A stretch of DNA of 32,878 nt from Candidatus Venteria ishoeyi (GTDB lineage Bacteria; Pseudomonadota; Gammaproteobacteria; Beggiatoales; Beggiatoaceae): contig NZ_JAUCGJ010000053.1 of the NCBI RefSeq assembly GCF_030378065.1, positions 1 through 32,878 of the forward strand, in the 5' to 3' direction. Below the pieces are notes generated by a model. It was not told the origin of the DNA. It searched no databases and was given only the letters and a program-made list of their open reading frames with translations. Shown here piece after piece: positions 15,617 to 25,231 of the stretch. Position numbers and translations under genes: made by a program. Within the stretch, counting starts at the first letter, position 1. The number at the start of each line of letters is the position of its first letter.

Positions 15617-16699
15617 GTGGGATTATTTAGAGCGACACAAACTTCCCTGGTTGGTATAGACATTAGTTCAACAGCGGTTAAATTGTTGGAGCTTAATCGC
15701 GTGGGTAAAGGTGGTAAAAGTTATCGCGTTGAAGCCTATGCCGTTGAACCACTCCCGATGAATGCGGTTGAAGATAAGGCGATTAAGGATGTTGAAGCGG
15801 TGGGTGATGCCATGCGGCGCGTTACCAAGCGCGCGGGAACTAAGCTGTCACACTGTGCTGTTGCCGTTGCAGGTTCTGCCGTCATCACTAAAACCATTCA
15901 GATGCCAGCAGATTTATCGGATGCGGATATGAGCGCTTCCATTGAAATGGAATCTGAACAATATATTCCTTATCCCAGTGATGAGGTGAATCTGGATTAT
16001 GAAATTCTGGGGCCGAGTGAAAATAACCCGGATGAAGAAGTTGATGTGCTGTTGGCTGCTTCTAAAAAAGAGATTATTGAAGATCGTATCGCCGCTGTGG
16101 AAATGGCAGGATTTAAGGCAAAAGTGGTTGATGTTGAATTATTTGCATTGGAAAATGCTTTTACACTGCTGGCGCAAACTGATCCTGAAATTGACAGTGA
16201 AGATACTATCGCGCTGGTTGATGTTGGCGCAACGGTAATGACTTTTAGTGTGTTGCAAAATCTGAAAATTATTTATACGCGTGAGCAGAGTTTTGGCGGT
16301 AATCAATTAACCGAGCAGATACAGCATCGCTATGGATTGAGCTACGAAGAAGCCTCTATGGCAAAACGTACGGGGAATTTGCCGGAAGATTATGAAGATG
16401 AATTATTAGAGCCATTTAAAGAAGCGATGGGTCAGGAAGTCAGCCGTGCAATACAATATTTTTATAATGCAGGTATTTCCGGCAATATTGCACATACGGT
16501 ATTAGCCGGTGGTTGTGCCTCGATTCCTGGTGTGGTGGAAACGATTAGTCATAAGGTGGGTGGGCATGTCACGTTGGCTAACCCGTTTGCCAGCATGTCA
16601 GTTGCCGCTGGCGTCAACAAAAAAAATCTGATGAATGATGCGCCAGCGCTGATGAATGCATGTGGTTTGGCATTACGTAGTTTTGATTCTATTAAGTAA
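15617..16699 (+). CDS. pilM: Type IV pilus inner membrane platform protein PilM
   Basis: A 360-residue actin-like ATPase fold. GTG at 15617 is preferred over a TTG 12 bases earlier because it gives the family-typical short N-terminus (M-GLF...LVGIDISSTAVKLLEL) and has GGAA six bases upstream. GIDISS is the phosphate-1 motif; LVDVGATVMTFSV and LAGGCASIPGV are the second phosphate and adenosine motifs. PilM is cytoplasmic and docks to the PilN N-terminus. It heads pilMNOPQ. The 220-base spacer divergent from prmC should hold its promoter but no convincing sigma-70 pair is seen. Confidence 0.95.
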   Translation: MGLFRATQTSLVGIDISSTAVKLLELNRVGKGGKSYRVEAYAVEPLPMNAVEDKAIKDVEAVGDAMRRVTKRAGTKLSHCAVAVAGSAVITKTIQMPADLSDADMSASIEMESEQYIPYPSDEVNLDYEILGPSENNPDEEVDVLLAASKKEIIEDRIAAVEMAGFKAKVVDVELFALENAFTLLAQTDPEIDSEDTIALVDVGATVMTFSVLQNLKIIYTREQSFGGNQLTEQIQHRYGLSYEEASMAKRTGNLPEDYEDELLEPFKEAMGQEVSRAIQYFYNAGISGNIAHTVLAGGCASIPGVVETISHKVGGHVTLANPFASMSVAAGVNKKNLMNDAPALMNACGLALRSFDSIK

Positions 16700-16711
16700 G
16701 AGTGACTGAGC

Positions 16712-17287
16712 ATGGCGCATATTAATCTACTTCCCTGGCGTGATGAACTTCGCAAAGAGCGGGAAATTCGTTTTGGTCTTTATACCGGGATTGCTGTTGT
16801 TATTACTGCACTGATTTTTCTGGCAGCTTATACTTATGTCGAAAATTTGCGGGCAAATCAGCAGGCACGTAATGATTATTTAAATCAACAGATAAAACTG
16901 GCAAATAATAAAATTAAAGAGATTGAAGCCCTGGAAAAACGCCGTGAAGGTGTAAAAAAACGTATTTCTGTTATTCGTAAGTTGAATGATAGCCGCCCTC
17001 AAATTGTACGTTTGTTTAATGATTTATCCAGTACCTTGCCCAATGGCGTATTTTATAAAAATATTAAACAAAAAAATAATGCTATAGATATGGATGGTGC
17101 GGCTCAGTCTAATGCCCGTGTTTCAAGTTTAATGAATCGTATTAATAGTTCTGACTGGCTGGAAAAGTCAACCTTGAATCTGGTGCAAAATAATGAGCAG
17201 CCCATTGAAAAAGGTAAAAAATCACGTTCATTTAAGTTGTCGGTTAGCATGAAAATACCACAACCTGAAGACAAGGATAAAGAGTGA
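16712..17287 (+). CDS. pilN: Type IV pilus alignment protein PilN
   Basis: A 191-residue bitopic inner membrane protein. It begins MAHINLLPWRDELRK, carrying the INLLPWR motif that binds PilM. One transmembrane helix (about 22-42) is followed by a coiled-coil stretch (about 45-90) and a periplasmic ferredoxin-like domain. It forms heterodimers with PilO, the next gene. It starts 12 bases after the pilM stop. Confidence 0.94.
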   Translation: MAHINLLPWRDELRKEREIRFGLYTGIAVVITALIFLAAYTYVENLRANQQARNDYLNQQIKLANNKIKEIEALEKRREGVKKRISVIRKLNDSRPQIVRLFNDLSSTLPNGVFYKNIKQKNNAIDMDGAAQSNARVSSLMNRINSSDWLEKSTLNLVQNNEQPIEKGKKSRSFKLSVSMKIPQPEDKDKE

Positions 17288-17326
17288 TTCTCAAGCTGAT
17301 ACAGGCTGAAACTCAGGATACTAAAC

Positions 17327-17926
17327 ATGACTTTAGATGATCTTAATAATCTTGACCCCCAGCAGTTTGGTAATTGGCCTATTCCTGTTAAAGGCATTAT
17401 CATTGCGTTGTTATGTGTTGCTTTATTAGGTGCTGGCTATTGGTTTATTACCAAGGAACAGTTAATCAAACTAGACGGCTTAAAAAATAAAGAAGTCAGT
17501 CTGAAACAGGAGTTTACCAGAAAACAAAAACGTGCAAATACTTTGCAACAGCTAAAAGATCAACTGGCTCAAATTGAAGAGATTTTTGGTGAATTACTGA
17601 AACGTTTACCTAAAGAGGCAGAAGTGCCTGAGTTATTACGCCAGATTTCCAGTTATGCACAATCAAATAATCTGGATGTGAAATATTTTAAGCCAGAACG
17701 TGAGCGTAGCGGTAGTGATGCATTTTATAAAGAACTCCCTATCACTATCCGTTTGCAGGGTAGTTATCATGCATTAGGTCAATTCAGTGCAGATATTGCC
17801 AGAATGGAGCGTATTGTGACGCAACATAATATTTCAATTGCCCCCGTAGCCAAAACTGCGGGAGAGTTATTGATGAGCACGACTGCAAAAACTTATCGTT
17901 ACAAAGAGGATGAAGAGGAAAAATGA
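17327..17926 (+). CDS. pilO: Type IV pilus alignment protein PilO
   Basis: A 199-residue bitopic protein with MTLDDLNNLDPQQFGNWP at the N-terminus, the common PilO opening, then a transmembrane helix (about 24-42), a coiled coil (about 50-90) and a periplasmic domain with LPKEAEVPELLRQIS, a typical PilO block. It pairs with PilN and contacts PilP. AGGATACTAAAC precedes the ATG. Its stop overlaps the pilP start (ATGA). Confidence 0.94.
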   Translation: MTLDDLNNLDPQQFGNWPIPVKGIIIALLCVALLGAGYWFITKEQLIKLDGLKNKEVSLKQEFTRKQKRANTLQQLKDQLAQIEEIFGELLKRLPKEAEVPELLRQISSYAQSNNLDVKYFKPERERSGSDAFYKELPITIRLQGSYHALGQFSADIARMERIVTQHNISIAPVAKTAGELLMSTTAKTYRYKEDEEEK

Positions 17927-18489
17927 ATAAGCCACTGTCTGTTTTACAGCATAGTTTATGGCTGATTGCTGTTTTACTCCTTTTATCTGCTTGTGCAAAA
18001 ACTGATCTCCAGGATTTAGAAGCCTTTGTTGCTGAAAAAAAAGCTGAAAAAAATATTGCCCTGCCTAATTTACCAGAGTTTCCTCCGGAGCCTGTTGTAC
18101 TTTACACAGGTAAAGATCATCCTGATCCTTTTAAGAGTTTTGAGAAAAGCAAAATAAAACGTTCCTCGGATTTAAATTTGCTAGGGGATGAGGATGAAAA
18201 ACCAGAGTGTCGGCCACCAGTTCGGCATAATCAACTACGACCATTGGAGAAATTTCCTCTGGATGCTTTAGTGTTGGTAGGCTCTTATCAGGAAGAGGGT
18301 GAAATATGGGGGTTGGTTTTAGATCCCGGTCAAAAACTTCATCAAGTACAGGTTAATGAAATGATAGGGGAAAACTTTGGCAAGATTATTGATATTTCTG
18401 CCACATCACTTGAAATTATCGAATTGATAGAAGATAACAATGGCTGTTTTGAAGAACAACAGCGCACTTTGAAAGTAAAAAGAAAATAG
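17923..18489 (+). CDS. pilP: Type IV pilus lipoprotein PilP
   Basis: A 188-residue lipoprotein. The signal peptide ends in the lipobox LLSAC, making cysteine the first mature residue, and the family start DLQDLEAFVAE follows. The C-terminal beta domain (about 105-188) has FPLDALVLVGS and EIWGLVLDPGQKLHQVQVNEMIGENFGKI, matching PilP, which bridges PilNO and the secretin PilQ. Translation is coupled to pilO by a four-base overlap. Confidence 0.95.
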   Translation: MNKPLSVLQHSLWLIAVLLLLSACAKTDLQDLEAFVAEKKAEKNIALPNLPEFPPEPVVLYTGKDHPDPFKSFEKSKIKRSSDLNLLGDEDEKPECRPPVRHNQLRPLEKFPLDALVLVGSYQEEGEIWGLVLDPGQKLHQVQVNEMIGENFGKIIDISATSLEIIELIEDNNGCFEEQQRTLKVKRK

Positions 18490-18526
18490 CCCAACTGTCA
18501 TTTTAACTCAGTGGGAGGGAAATATC

Positions 18527-20671
18527 ATGAATCATAAGCCAATGACATTTTTATTGTCAGTTTTATCTTTTTTAATGCTGACTACGCTGCTACATGCAGC
18601 ACCCGTGCAGCTCAATGAAATCAATTATTCCTTATTGCCTGGGAATCAATTGGAAGTCTCTTTAAAGTTTAACGGTAATGCCGTTATACCCCAGCATTTT
18701 CCTATTGATAACCCACCGATGATTGTGATGGATTTTCCTGGCGTTGTGCTTAAAGCGGAAAAATATAAAAAAATCAAAGTGGGCATGGTCAATGAGATTA
18801 ATGCAGTAGAAGCGCATCAGCCACAGCAACGCTTAAGAGTGGTGATTAATTTAATCCGGGCAACGCCTTATGAAATTTTCCAGTCAGGTGAGCGTCTGAT
18901 AATTTCTTTAGGGCAGGATGTCAAAGCAACGGGCGTTGTTCATCAGCAATCAACCACGCCTGTGGCCTCAAGTCAGGCAGAATCAATGCAGTCTGCACCA
19001 GCATTGATAAGCCCTGATACTTATGCCGAACCCAGTATTAAACATATTGATTTTCATCGTAGTGAAGATGGTGGCGGACGTGTGATTGTAAAGTTATCTG
19101 ATCCACATGCTGAAGTGAATATGCGCAGAGAAGGCCGTAATGTTTTAATCGACTTTGAAGAAACTTTGTTGCCTGAACGACTTGACAGAAAGCTGGATGT
19201 GAAGGACTTTGCAACGCCAGTGATGTCGATTGATAGCCAGCAGATTGGGCGAAAAACACGTATAGCTATTGCCAGTAATGGTAATTTTGAGCATTTTGGT
19301 TATCAGACAAATGATCTTTATACACTGGAAGTTAAGCAGAAAGTGGAAGATCCCGGAGAAGAACTGACCATTGATACCAAAAAATATACGGGTAAACGTA
19401 TTTCTTTTAATTTTCAGGAAATTGAAGTTTCAGCAGTATTAAACCTTTTGGCTAATATGCAGGGTTTTAATCTGGTGACTACCAATGATATCAAGGGTAA
19501 AAAGATTGCGCTGCGATTAAAAAATGTACCCTGGGATCAGGCCTGGGATATTATTTTAGAAAGTAACGCTTTGGGTTATGAAGAGTTGGGTAATGTACGT
19601 TCGGTTGATTTGAAATCCCGTCTGGATGAACGCCGAAGGGAGCAGTTGGAAGCCAGTAAACAGATTAAAGAACTGGAACCCTTACGCACGGAATTGATTC
19701 AGATTAATTATTCCAAAGCGGAAGATCTTAAAACCTTATTACAAAAACGCACGACGGGTTCTTCAGACACTGGCTATTCATTTTTATCTTCACGGGGTAA
19801 TATTTCCGTAGATGATCGCACCAATAAACTGCTGGTGCAAGATACTGCGGATAAAATTTCAGATATTCGACGCTTGATCTTAAAATTGGATCGCCCGGTG
19901 CGCCAGGTATTAATTGAGTCCAGAGTCGTGATTGCCAATGATGACTTTGCCAAAGATTTAGGTGTCAGGTTTGGTCAGGCCAGCAATGCGACCTTTGGGT
20001 CTAATGATGAGTGGGGTATTACAACCGGTAGATATTCAACCGATGGGACTGCTGCTGCTGCTGCACCAGGTATAGGTAATTTTCTGGTGGATTTACCTGC
20101 ACAACCGGCGGAAGGTATACCTGCTATTTTTGGGTTAGCTGTGGGCAAGGTCGGTTCTTATTTATTACAACTGGAATTGAGTGCGTTGCAAAGTGAAGGG
20201 CGCGGACAAATTGTATCCAGTCCCAGAATCATTACGGCCAACCAGAAAAAAGCCACAGTCACCCAGGGCGTTGAAGTGGCGGTGGCCGGTACGCCCGCAC
20301 CAAATGCCGCAGCAGTGCCAACCTTTAAAGAGGCTGTTTTGGAGTTGGAGGTTACACCACAAATTACGCCAGATGATCGGGTAATTATGGATTTGAAGAT
20401 CACTAAAGATAACCCAGAACCCGGCGCGGTAGCAGGTAATTTTCAACGCCGTAGTTTGGAAACCCAAGTCTTGGTTAATAATGGGGAAACGGTTGTTTTA
20501 GGTGGTGTGTATGAGCAAACGATTAGTAATAACTCGCGTCGTATACCATTCTTAAGCAATCTGCCTTTGATTGGTGTGCTGTTTAAAAATAAAAAAACAG
20601 GTAATTCAAAAAAGGAATTGCTGATTTTTGTAACCCCTAAAATTCTGCAAGATGCTTCAACGTCATCCTAA
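18527..20671 (+). CDS. pilQ: Type IV pilus secretin PilQ
   Basis: A 714-residue outer membrane secretin with GGGAGG upstream of the ATG. After a signal peptide (cleaved near LHA-AP) come two AMIN domains (about 27-115 and 170-275) that bind peptidoglycan, an STN/N0 domain (about 290-355, with ISFNFQEIEVSAVLNLLA), an N1 domain (about 390-455, VDDRTNKLLV) and the secretin core (about 460-705, with VEVAVAGTPAP and the closing block PFLSNLPLIGVLFKN). Proteins end ELLIFVTPKIL plus a few residues. The stop codon TAA at 20669-20671 is also the left target duplication of the MITE-like element that follows. The usual aroK and aroB neighbours are absent. Confidence 0.96.
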   Translation: MNHKPMTFLLSVLSFLMLTTLLHAAPVQLNEINYSLLPGNQLEVSLKFNGNAVIPQHFPIDNPPMIVMDFPGVVLKAEKYKKIKVGMVNEINAVEAHQPQQRLRVVINLIRATPYEIFQSGERLIISLGQDVKATGVVHQQSTTPVASSQAESMQSAPALISPDTYAEPSIKHIDFHRSEDGGGRVIVKLSDPHAEVNMRREGRNVLIDFEETLLPERLDRKLDVKDFATPVMSIDSQQIGRKTRIAIASNGNFEHFGYQTNDLYTLEVKQKVEDPGEELTIDTKKYTGKRISFNFQEIEVSAVLNLLANMQGFNLVTTNDIKGKKIALRLKNVPWDQAWDIILESNALGYEELGNVRSVDLKSRLDERRREQLEASKQIKELEPLRTELIQINYSKAEDLKTLLQKRTTGSSDTGYSFLSSRGNISVDDRTNKLLVQDTADKISDIRRLILKLDRPVRQVLIESRVVIANDDFAKDLGVRFGQASNATFGSNDEWGITTGRYSTDGTAAAAAPGIGNFLVDLPAQPAEGIPAIFGLAVGKVGSYLLQLELSALQSEGRGQIVSSPRIITANQKKATVTQGVEVAVAGTPAPNAAAVPTFKEAVLELEVTPQITPDDRVIMDLKITKDNPEPGAVAGNFQRRSLETQVLVNNGETVVLGGVYEQTISNNSRRIPFLSNLPLIGVLFKNKKTGNSKKELLIFVTPKILQDASTSS

Positions 20672-20829
20672 GGAGCGAGAATTTTATAACTTCAGAAACC
20701 TGGCTGGTCTTTTTCTCCATTTTCTGTGTTGTGAAAATAGTTACATAGCTTGCTATGCGCCTGTTTTCACGCCTTGAAAATGAATAAAAATCCTGTGCCC
20801 AGTTTCTGCATTTATTTCATCCTTACTCC
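20672..20829 (+). mobile_element. 158-bp MITE-like element, copy 1
   Basis: The ends are GGAGCGAG and its counterpart ...TTACTCC, short imperfect terminal inverted repeats. The element is flanked by TAA on both sides (20669-20671 and 20830-20832), a 3-bp target duplication. The centre holds a long palindrome (about 20731-20768, TGAAAATAG...CTGTTTTCA around ATAGCTTGCTAT). A second 158-bp copy in inverse orientation lies at 31064-31221, about 92% identical by eye (13 differences counted). It encodes no protein. The TNA-type duplication and GG ends are compatible with mobilisation by an IS5-family transposase, which is inference. Confidence 0.85.
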
Positions 20830-20957
20830 TAAAGCATCTGTCATAAGTAATTTTTAATTGTATCAAAACACATAACATGAGATGTGAGCAGTTTTCAGAT
20901 GCGTAGCAGATGAATAACACTTGTGTTGAATTTAGTAAATAGAAAGAGGAACTATGC

Positions 20958-23900
20958 ATGTATAGCATTGCACGTAACTGGCTATTGGTGCTGCTGTTTG
21001 CAGCTATGGCTGGCTGTAGCGGGGGCGGGGCATTTACACCGGCAACCGAAGGTGATACTACGACTGGCTTGCCAGTTGCCGGTGGCACTGATACCCGGGA
21101 GACTGCGACAGTCGAAGCCAGAGGTACATTTATCCTGCCTCCTGGCGTAGACAGTACCGAAATTGCGATTGTGACGCTGGATGAGGGTGGTGGCCCGGTA
21201 CCTAATGTTACACTGGCAGCTTCAGTGACGGGTGTAGGGACGGTTGATAATGCTAATCCAGTCACGGGACTTAATGGTGAAGCGATAGTCAAAGTGAATA
21301 GAACGGGCGATGGCGAAGCCATTTTAACTGTTGCCACGGTGGTATCTTCCGGTACTGTCGGCGTGAAAGGTTCCATCTTTTTTGGTGCTGTAGTGAGTGC
21401 TAATCTGGTCAATAATGGGCAGGTTGCTGATGGTCAGTCTGAAGTAACCGTGCAGGTACGGGCTCAGGATGCTTCCGGTGCGCCTTTAGTGGCTATTCCT
21501 TCTTCACTTTCATTTTCTCCTGGCTCCTTTGCAATCCCTGTTAGTCAGGTGACAGAAACCGATCAAAATGGTTTGTTTGTTGTCGGTATTACGAATACAG
21601 TACCTTATGATGCAACGGAAATTACCCCGATTATTGGTGGTTATCGCGTAGAACCAGCATTAACTCCCACGTTTGTTCCAAGTCCAAGCAGTGGCAGCAT
21701 CCCGCCAGTTACGCTGGACTTGATTGTGGCTAACAGTCCGGCGGCGGCAGATGGTTCAACGGAGATTCAGTTGATTGTGATTGCGCGTGATAGTACAGGT
21801 GCACCACTTTCTGATGTTAGTGTCAGCCTGAGCAGTAGTTCGAGTACAGCGGTATTAGCCAATGTGGTGGGTACAACCGGTTCTGAAGCCAAGTTTGAAA
21901 CTTCCATCAGCAATACAGTGGAAGAAAATGTCACAATTACCGTAACCGCGCCGAATCTTTCTGCACAAACCACTGTGCAATTTCGTAATGACAGCACGGT
22001 TACGCTGGATTTGGTTGTGGCTAACAGTCCGGCGGCGGCAGATGGTTCAACGGGGATTCAGTTGATTGTGGTGGCGCGTGATAGTACAGGTGCACCACTT
22101 TCTGATGTTGGTATCAGCCTGAGCAGTAGTTCGAGTACAGCGGTATTAGCCAATGTGGTGGGTACAACCGGTTCTGAAGCCAAGTTTGAAACTTCCATCA
22201 GCAATACAGTGGAAGAAAATGTCACAATTACCGTAACCGCGCCGAATCTTTCTGCACAAACCACTGTGCAATTTCGTAATGACAGCACCAATGCCACGGT
22301 TTCCAGCATACGTACAACGCTGGCAGGCAATAATAGTTATGCCAATGGTAAAGATGCCGCTATATTAACTGTGGAAGCCTTAAACAGTGAAGGGATTGCG
22401 GTAACAGATGCCGATGTGGCCTTTAAAATTTCCAGTCCAGATTTAACCATGAATTCAGAGACGGGTACGACTACGGGCGGACGTTTTACTTCGCAGTTAA
22501 CCAGTGCTCAAGCAGGTAGCTATACTGTAACGCCGATTGTGGGTGGGATTTTGTATACAAATCAGGCGCAAACTATCAACTTTATTGCTATCGGTGGTGA
22601 AGTGTCACCGGTCAGCAGTATAGAGATTAGTGCCGACACCCTCACTCAGGTTGCGGATGGTTCATCTTCTGTTAATCTCACGGCGATTGCAAGAAATGCG
22701 AACAACACCCCAATCAAGGATGTGAATATTTATTTAACCTCTACTTCGGGTACGGCCTTGCTTGGTACTTCAACTGGTACAACCGGAGAAAATGGTGCAT
22801 TTCAGACCACGTTGAGTAATACCCAGATTGAACTCGTTACCATTGGTGCATTTACCGATAATTTTACTAATCCTGGTAATACGCATTTAATCAAAATTGA
22901 GTTTACGCCAGCACAGGACAACTCGGGTGCTGAACCAACAGATATACGTCTGGATATTGAAAATAATAATGCCCAGGCAAATGGAACAGATAAGATTGCG
23001 CTGCATGTGGTGACTTTTGGTGAAAACGGTATCCGTTTACCGGGTGTGACAGCAAGTTTTGAGATTCAGGAAAAAGCCAATGAAACCCCGCCCTTGTTTG
23101 TTTTTGATGGCCCTTCTTCAGACCTTACTAATGATAATGGTGTATTTACCGCTTATCTCACCAGCACAACGCCGGGAACCATTTTAATCACAGCTAAGGG
23201 TAATAACACAGATGATGATGAGGTTAAAGAAGTGACCTTTAGTGAGGCCACAACTGATCGCCCAGCACAATTAATCCTGTTGGCCGATAGTGTTGAACTG
23301 CAATCTGATAATACCGCTGAAGGCGTTGTTCTAACTGTGCAACTGAAAACCGGGGGGAATAATCCGTTTCCAAATCAAATAGTAAATTTCAGCGCCAGTT
23401 CCGGTGTGATTCAACCCATCCCTGCCAGCGATGGAGATACTGCCGGGGTGAGTAATGCCACTGGTTTGGTCAAAGCACGTTTGACAACCGGAGGCGATCC
23501 TGCAAACCGTGATATTCAAGTCATGGCTGTTGTTGATGGTGAAGCCGCTTGTACTGCCGCTGATAAGGATAGTCACCCCTTATGTGATATTGTAGATATT
23601 AAAGTGGTGGGGACTCAAATCACTATAGATGGCCCTGAAAACATTGGGCAGGATACAAATAATGCTTATACATTGACCCTTTCAAATGCCAATGGACAGG
23701 GTATTGCAGATAAAACATTGACTATTGCCTTAAAATCAGGTTCTAGCAACAGTTTGGATCAGACATCAGTTAATACTGATTCCACCGGTAAGGCTACTGT
23801 TATTTTAACGGTACCACCAGCACAAACAGATACTACGGAAACCCTGACGGTTGCAGGCATTAATGCCAATGCAAGCAAATCAGTGGATATTTCTACGGAT

Positions 23901-25151
23901 GAGTTTTCTGTCACCCTGGATGCCAATACAGATGCCAACCTGATTACTTTGAGCAAGCCGGCAATATTTACAATTGATTGGCCGCAGGGTGCTTTGGGAA
24001 CAGTTGTAATTTCTACAACACGCGGTCTGGTGAAAAAATCTGGAGGAGACCCTAATGATCCGAATGCTTGTGATACTTCTCAAGCCGATTGGCGCTCAAC
24101 ACAAGAAGTCGTTTTAACGCCACTGGGAGGAGGGAATTTCACTGTTTGCTCTGATAACCCGGGACATGCTGCCATTACAGTGAATGCAGTGAATGGCCCA
24201 AGTATGGAATTTGCGCTTAATTTTGTTGCAGAAAATCCGGACAAGATTAGTTTACAGGCCAATCCAAGTACCATTAGCACAAACTCCCCCGGTTCTGAAA
24301 GTGAAAGCATGGAAATTATTGGCATTGTGCGTAATGCAGAGAACAGCGTGGTCGCAAATGCTACAGTCAGTTTTACGGTAAATGACAATACAGGGGGGTA
24401 TATGTCACCACCTGTTGCTGTAACCGATCAATTTGGGCGGGTGACTGCTTCTTATATTGCCGGCGGAATACCGAGCGCTTTTGAAGGTGTGGAAATTACA
24501 GCTAATGTGAATAATAGTTCTGCGCAAGATACGATTAAAGTGACCGTGGGGAAACGCAGTGTATTTATTTCTCTGGGTACGGGTAATGAGATGCGTGAGC
24601 ATACTGAGCATACAACAACCAGTTATGAACGCCCTTATACCGTTTTTGTGAATGATGCCAATGGTGCAGCAATGGCTGATAGGGAGGTCAACTTAAGTAT
24701 TATTCCTTTATATTATGCTAAGGGGTGGTATGTTTTAGATATCACAGGAGAGTATTGGGTGCCAACAGGGCTTTATGAGCCACCCGATGGTCTTTCTCCT
24801 ACGTCTTGTTTGAGTGAAGATATCAATAATAATGGTATTCTCGACTCTGGTGAAGATATCAATAATAATAGTAGACTCGATCCCGGTAACCCATTCCTGT
24901 TACCGGATACGGTCACAACCGATGCGAATGGGATGGCGACTTTTAATATTACTTATGCACAGGAATATGCCAACTGGGTAGAAGTTAATTTGATTGCTCG
25001 CACTGTAGTATCTGGTACAGAAAGTAGTGCTATCGTCAAATTTACACCTGGCGGGATTGCTTCTGACTTTGCAGTGAGTAACTCTCCTCCAAGCAGAGAT
25101 GGCGGTTCTCCCTTTGGTAAGGTGCAGAATGATTGTACTAATCCTGACTAA
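20958..25151 (+). CDS. Large Ig-like (Big_1-type) repeat lipoprotein
   Basis: A 1397-residue exported protein. The ATG at 20958 has AGAGGA seven bases upstream. The N-terminus is a lipoprotein signal ending MAGC (Cys20) then a GGG stretch, so it should be lipid-anchored. The rest is a chain of about ten bacterial Ig-like repeats of Big_1/invasin style (patterns such as ANGKDAAILTVEALNSEG and ADGSSSVNLTAIARNANN, each ending with a G-T-x-E/F strand). Residues 251-444 are two nearly identical 97-residue units. Near residue 1290 two dockerin-like Ca loops, DINNNGILDSGE and DINNNSRLDPG, follow each other. It lies after pilQ but is not a known pilus component. It may be an adhesin, or a stalk on the cell surface or in the periplasm. 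Confidence 0.9.
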   Translation: MYSIARNWLLVLLFAAMAGCSGGGAFTPATEGDTTTGLPVAGGTDTRETATVEARGTFILPPGVDSTEIAIVTLDEGGGPVPNVTLAASVTGVGTVDNANPVTGLNGEAIVKVNRTGDGEAILTVATVVSSGTVGVKGSIFFGAVVSANLVNNGQVADGQSEVTVQVRAQDASGAPLVAIPSSLSFSPGSFAIPVSQVTETDQNGLFVVGITNTVPYDATEITPIIGGYRVEPALTPTFVPSPSSGSIPPVTLDLIVANSPAAADGSTEIQLIVIARDSTGAPLSDVSVSLSSSSSTAVLANVVGTTGSEAKFETSISNTVEENVTITVTAPNLSAQTTVQFRNDSTVTLDLVVANSPAAADGSTGIQLIVVARDSTGAPLSDVGISLSSSSSTAVLANVVGTTGSEAKFETSISNTVEENVTITVTAPNLSAQTTVQFRNDSTNATVSSIRTTLAGNNSYANGKDAAILTVEALNSEGIAVTDADVAFKISSPDLTMNSETGTTTGGRFTSQLTSAQAGSYTVTPIVGGILYTNQAQTINFIAIGGEVSPVSSIEISADTLTQVADGSSSVNLTAIARNANNTPIKDVNIYLTSTSGTALLGTSTGTTGENGAFQTTLSNTQIELVTIGAFTDNFTNPGNTHLIKIEFTPAQDNSGAEPTDIRLDIENNNAQANGTDKIALHVVTFGENGIRLPGVTASFEIQEKANETPPLFVFDGPSSDLTNDNGVFTAYLTSTTPGTILITAKGNNTDDDEVKEVTFSEATTDRPAQLILLADSVELQSDNTAEGVVLTVQLKTGGNNPFPNQIVNFSASSGVIQPIPASDGDTAGVSNATGLVKARLTTGGDPANRDIQVMAVVDGEAACTAADKDSHPLCDIVDIKVVGTQITIDGPENIGQDTNNAYTLTLSNANGQGIADKTLTIALKSGSSNSLDQTSVNTDSTGKATVILTVPPAQTDTTETLTVAGINANASKSVDISTDEFSVTLDANTDANLITLSKPAIFTIDWPQGALGTVVISTTRGLVKKSGGDPNDPNACDTSQADWRSTQEVVLTPLGGGNFTVCSDNPGHAAITVNAVNGPSMEFALNFVAENPDKISLQANPSTISTNSPGSESESMEIIGIVRNAENSVVANATVSFTVNDNTGGYMSPPVAVTDQFGRVTASYIAGGIPSAFEGVEITANVNNSSAQDTIKVTVGKRSVFISLGTGNEMREHTEHTTTSYERPYTVFVNDANGAAMADREVNLSIIPLYYAKGWYVLDITGEYWVPTGLYEPPDGLSPTSCLSEDINNNGILDSGEDINNNSRLDPGNPFLLPDTVTTDANGMATFNITYAQEYANWVEVNLIARTVVSGTESSAIVKFTPGGIASDFAVSNSPPSRDGGSPFGKVQNDCTNPD
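21708..22289 (+). repeat. Two near-identical 291-bp tandem units in the Ig-like gene
   Basis: The unit at 21708-21998 is repeated directly at 21999-22289. Differences are confined to the first third (for example E to G, SVS to GIS); the last roughly 170 bases are identical by eye. Each encodes one 97-residue Ig-like domain, so this is a recent in-frame duplication or gene conversion. Confidence 0.95.
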
Positions 25152-25176
25152 TTACCTAAGTCAGATATAATTTCAT

Positions 25177-25212
25177 AAAAGGGCAGATGCATGAATCATC
25201 TGCCCTTTTTTA
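25177..25212 (+). terminator. Intrinsic terminator of the Ig-like gene
   Basis: A perfect 13-bp stem (AAAAGGGCAGATG / CATCTGCCCTTTT, seven-base loop) runs into a T tract, 25 bases after the stop of the Ig-like gene. It also rules out the upstream ATG at 25187 as the nudJ start. Confidence 0.93.
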
Positions 25213-25231
25213 TCAACTATATGATGACATT

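Noticed and set aside
20753-21412. Minus-strand open frame of about 219 codons
   Set aside because: It covers the MITE copy and the reverse of the Ig-like gene, and shares a peptide with a frame in the second MITE copy, so it is a shadow of the repeat.
25187-25231. Upstream in-frame start for nudJ
   Set aside because: The ATG at 25187 is inside the intrinsic terminator of the preceding gene; the downstream start matches the family N-terminus.
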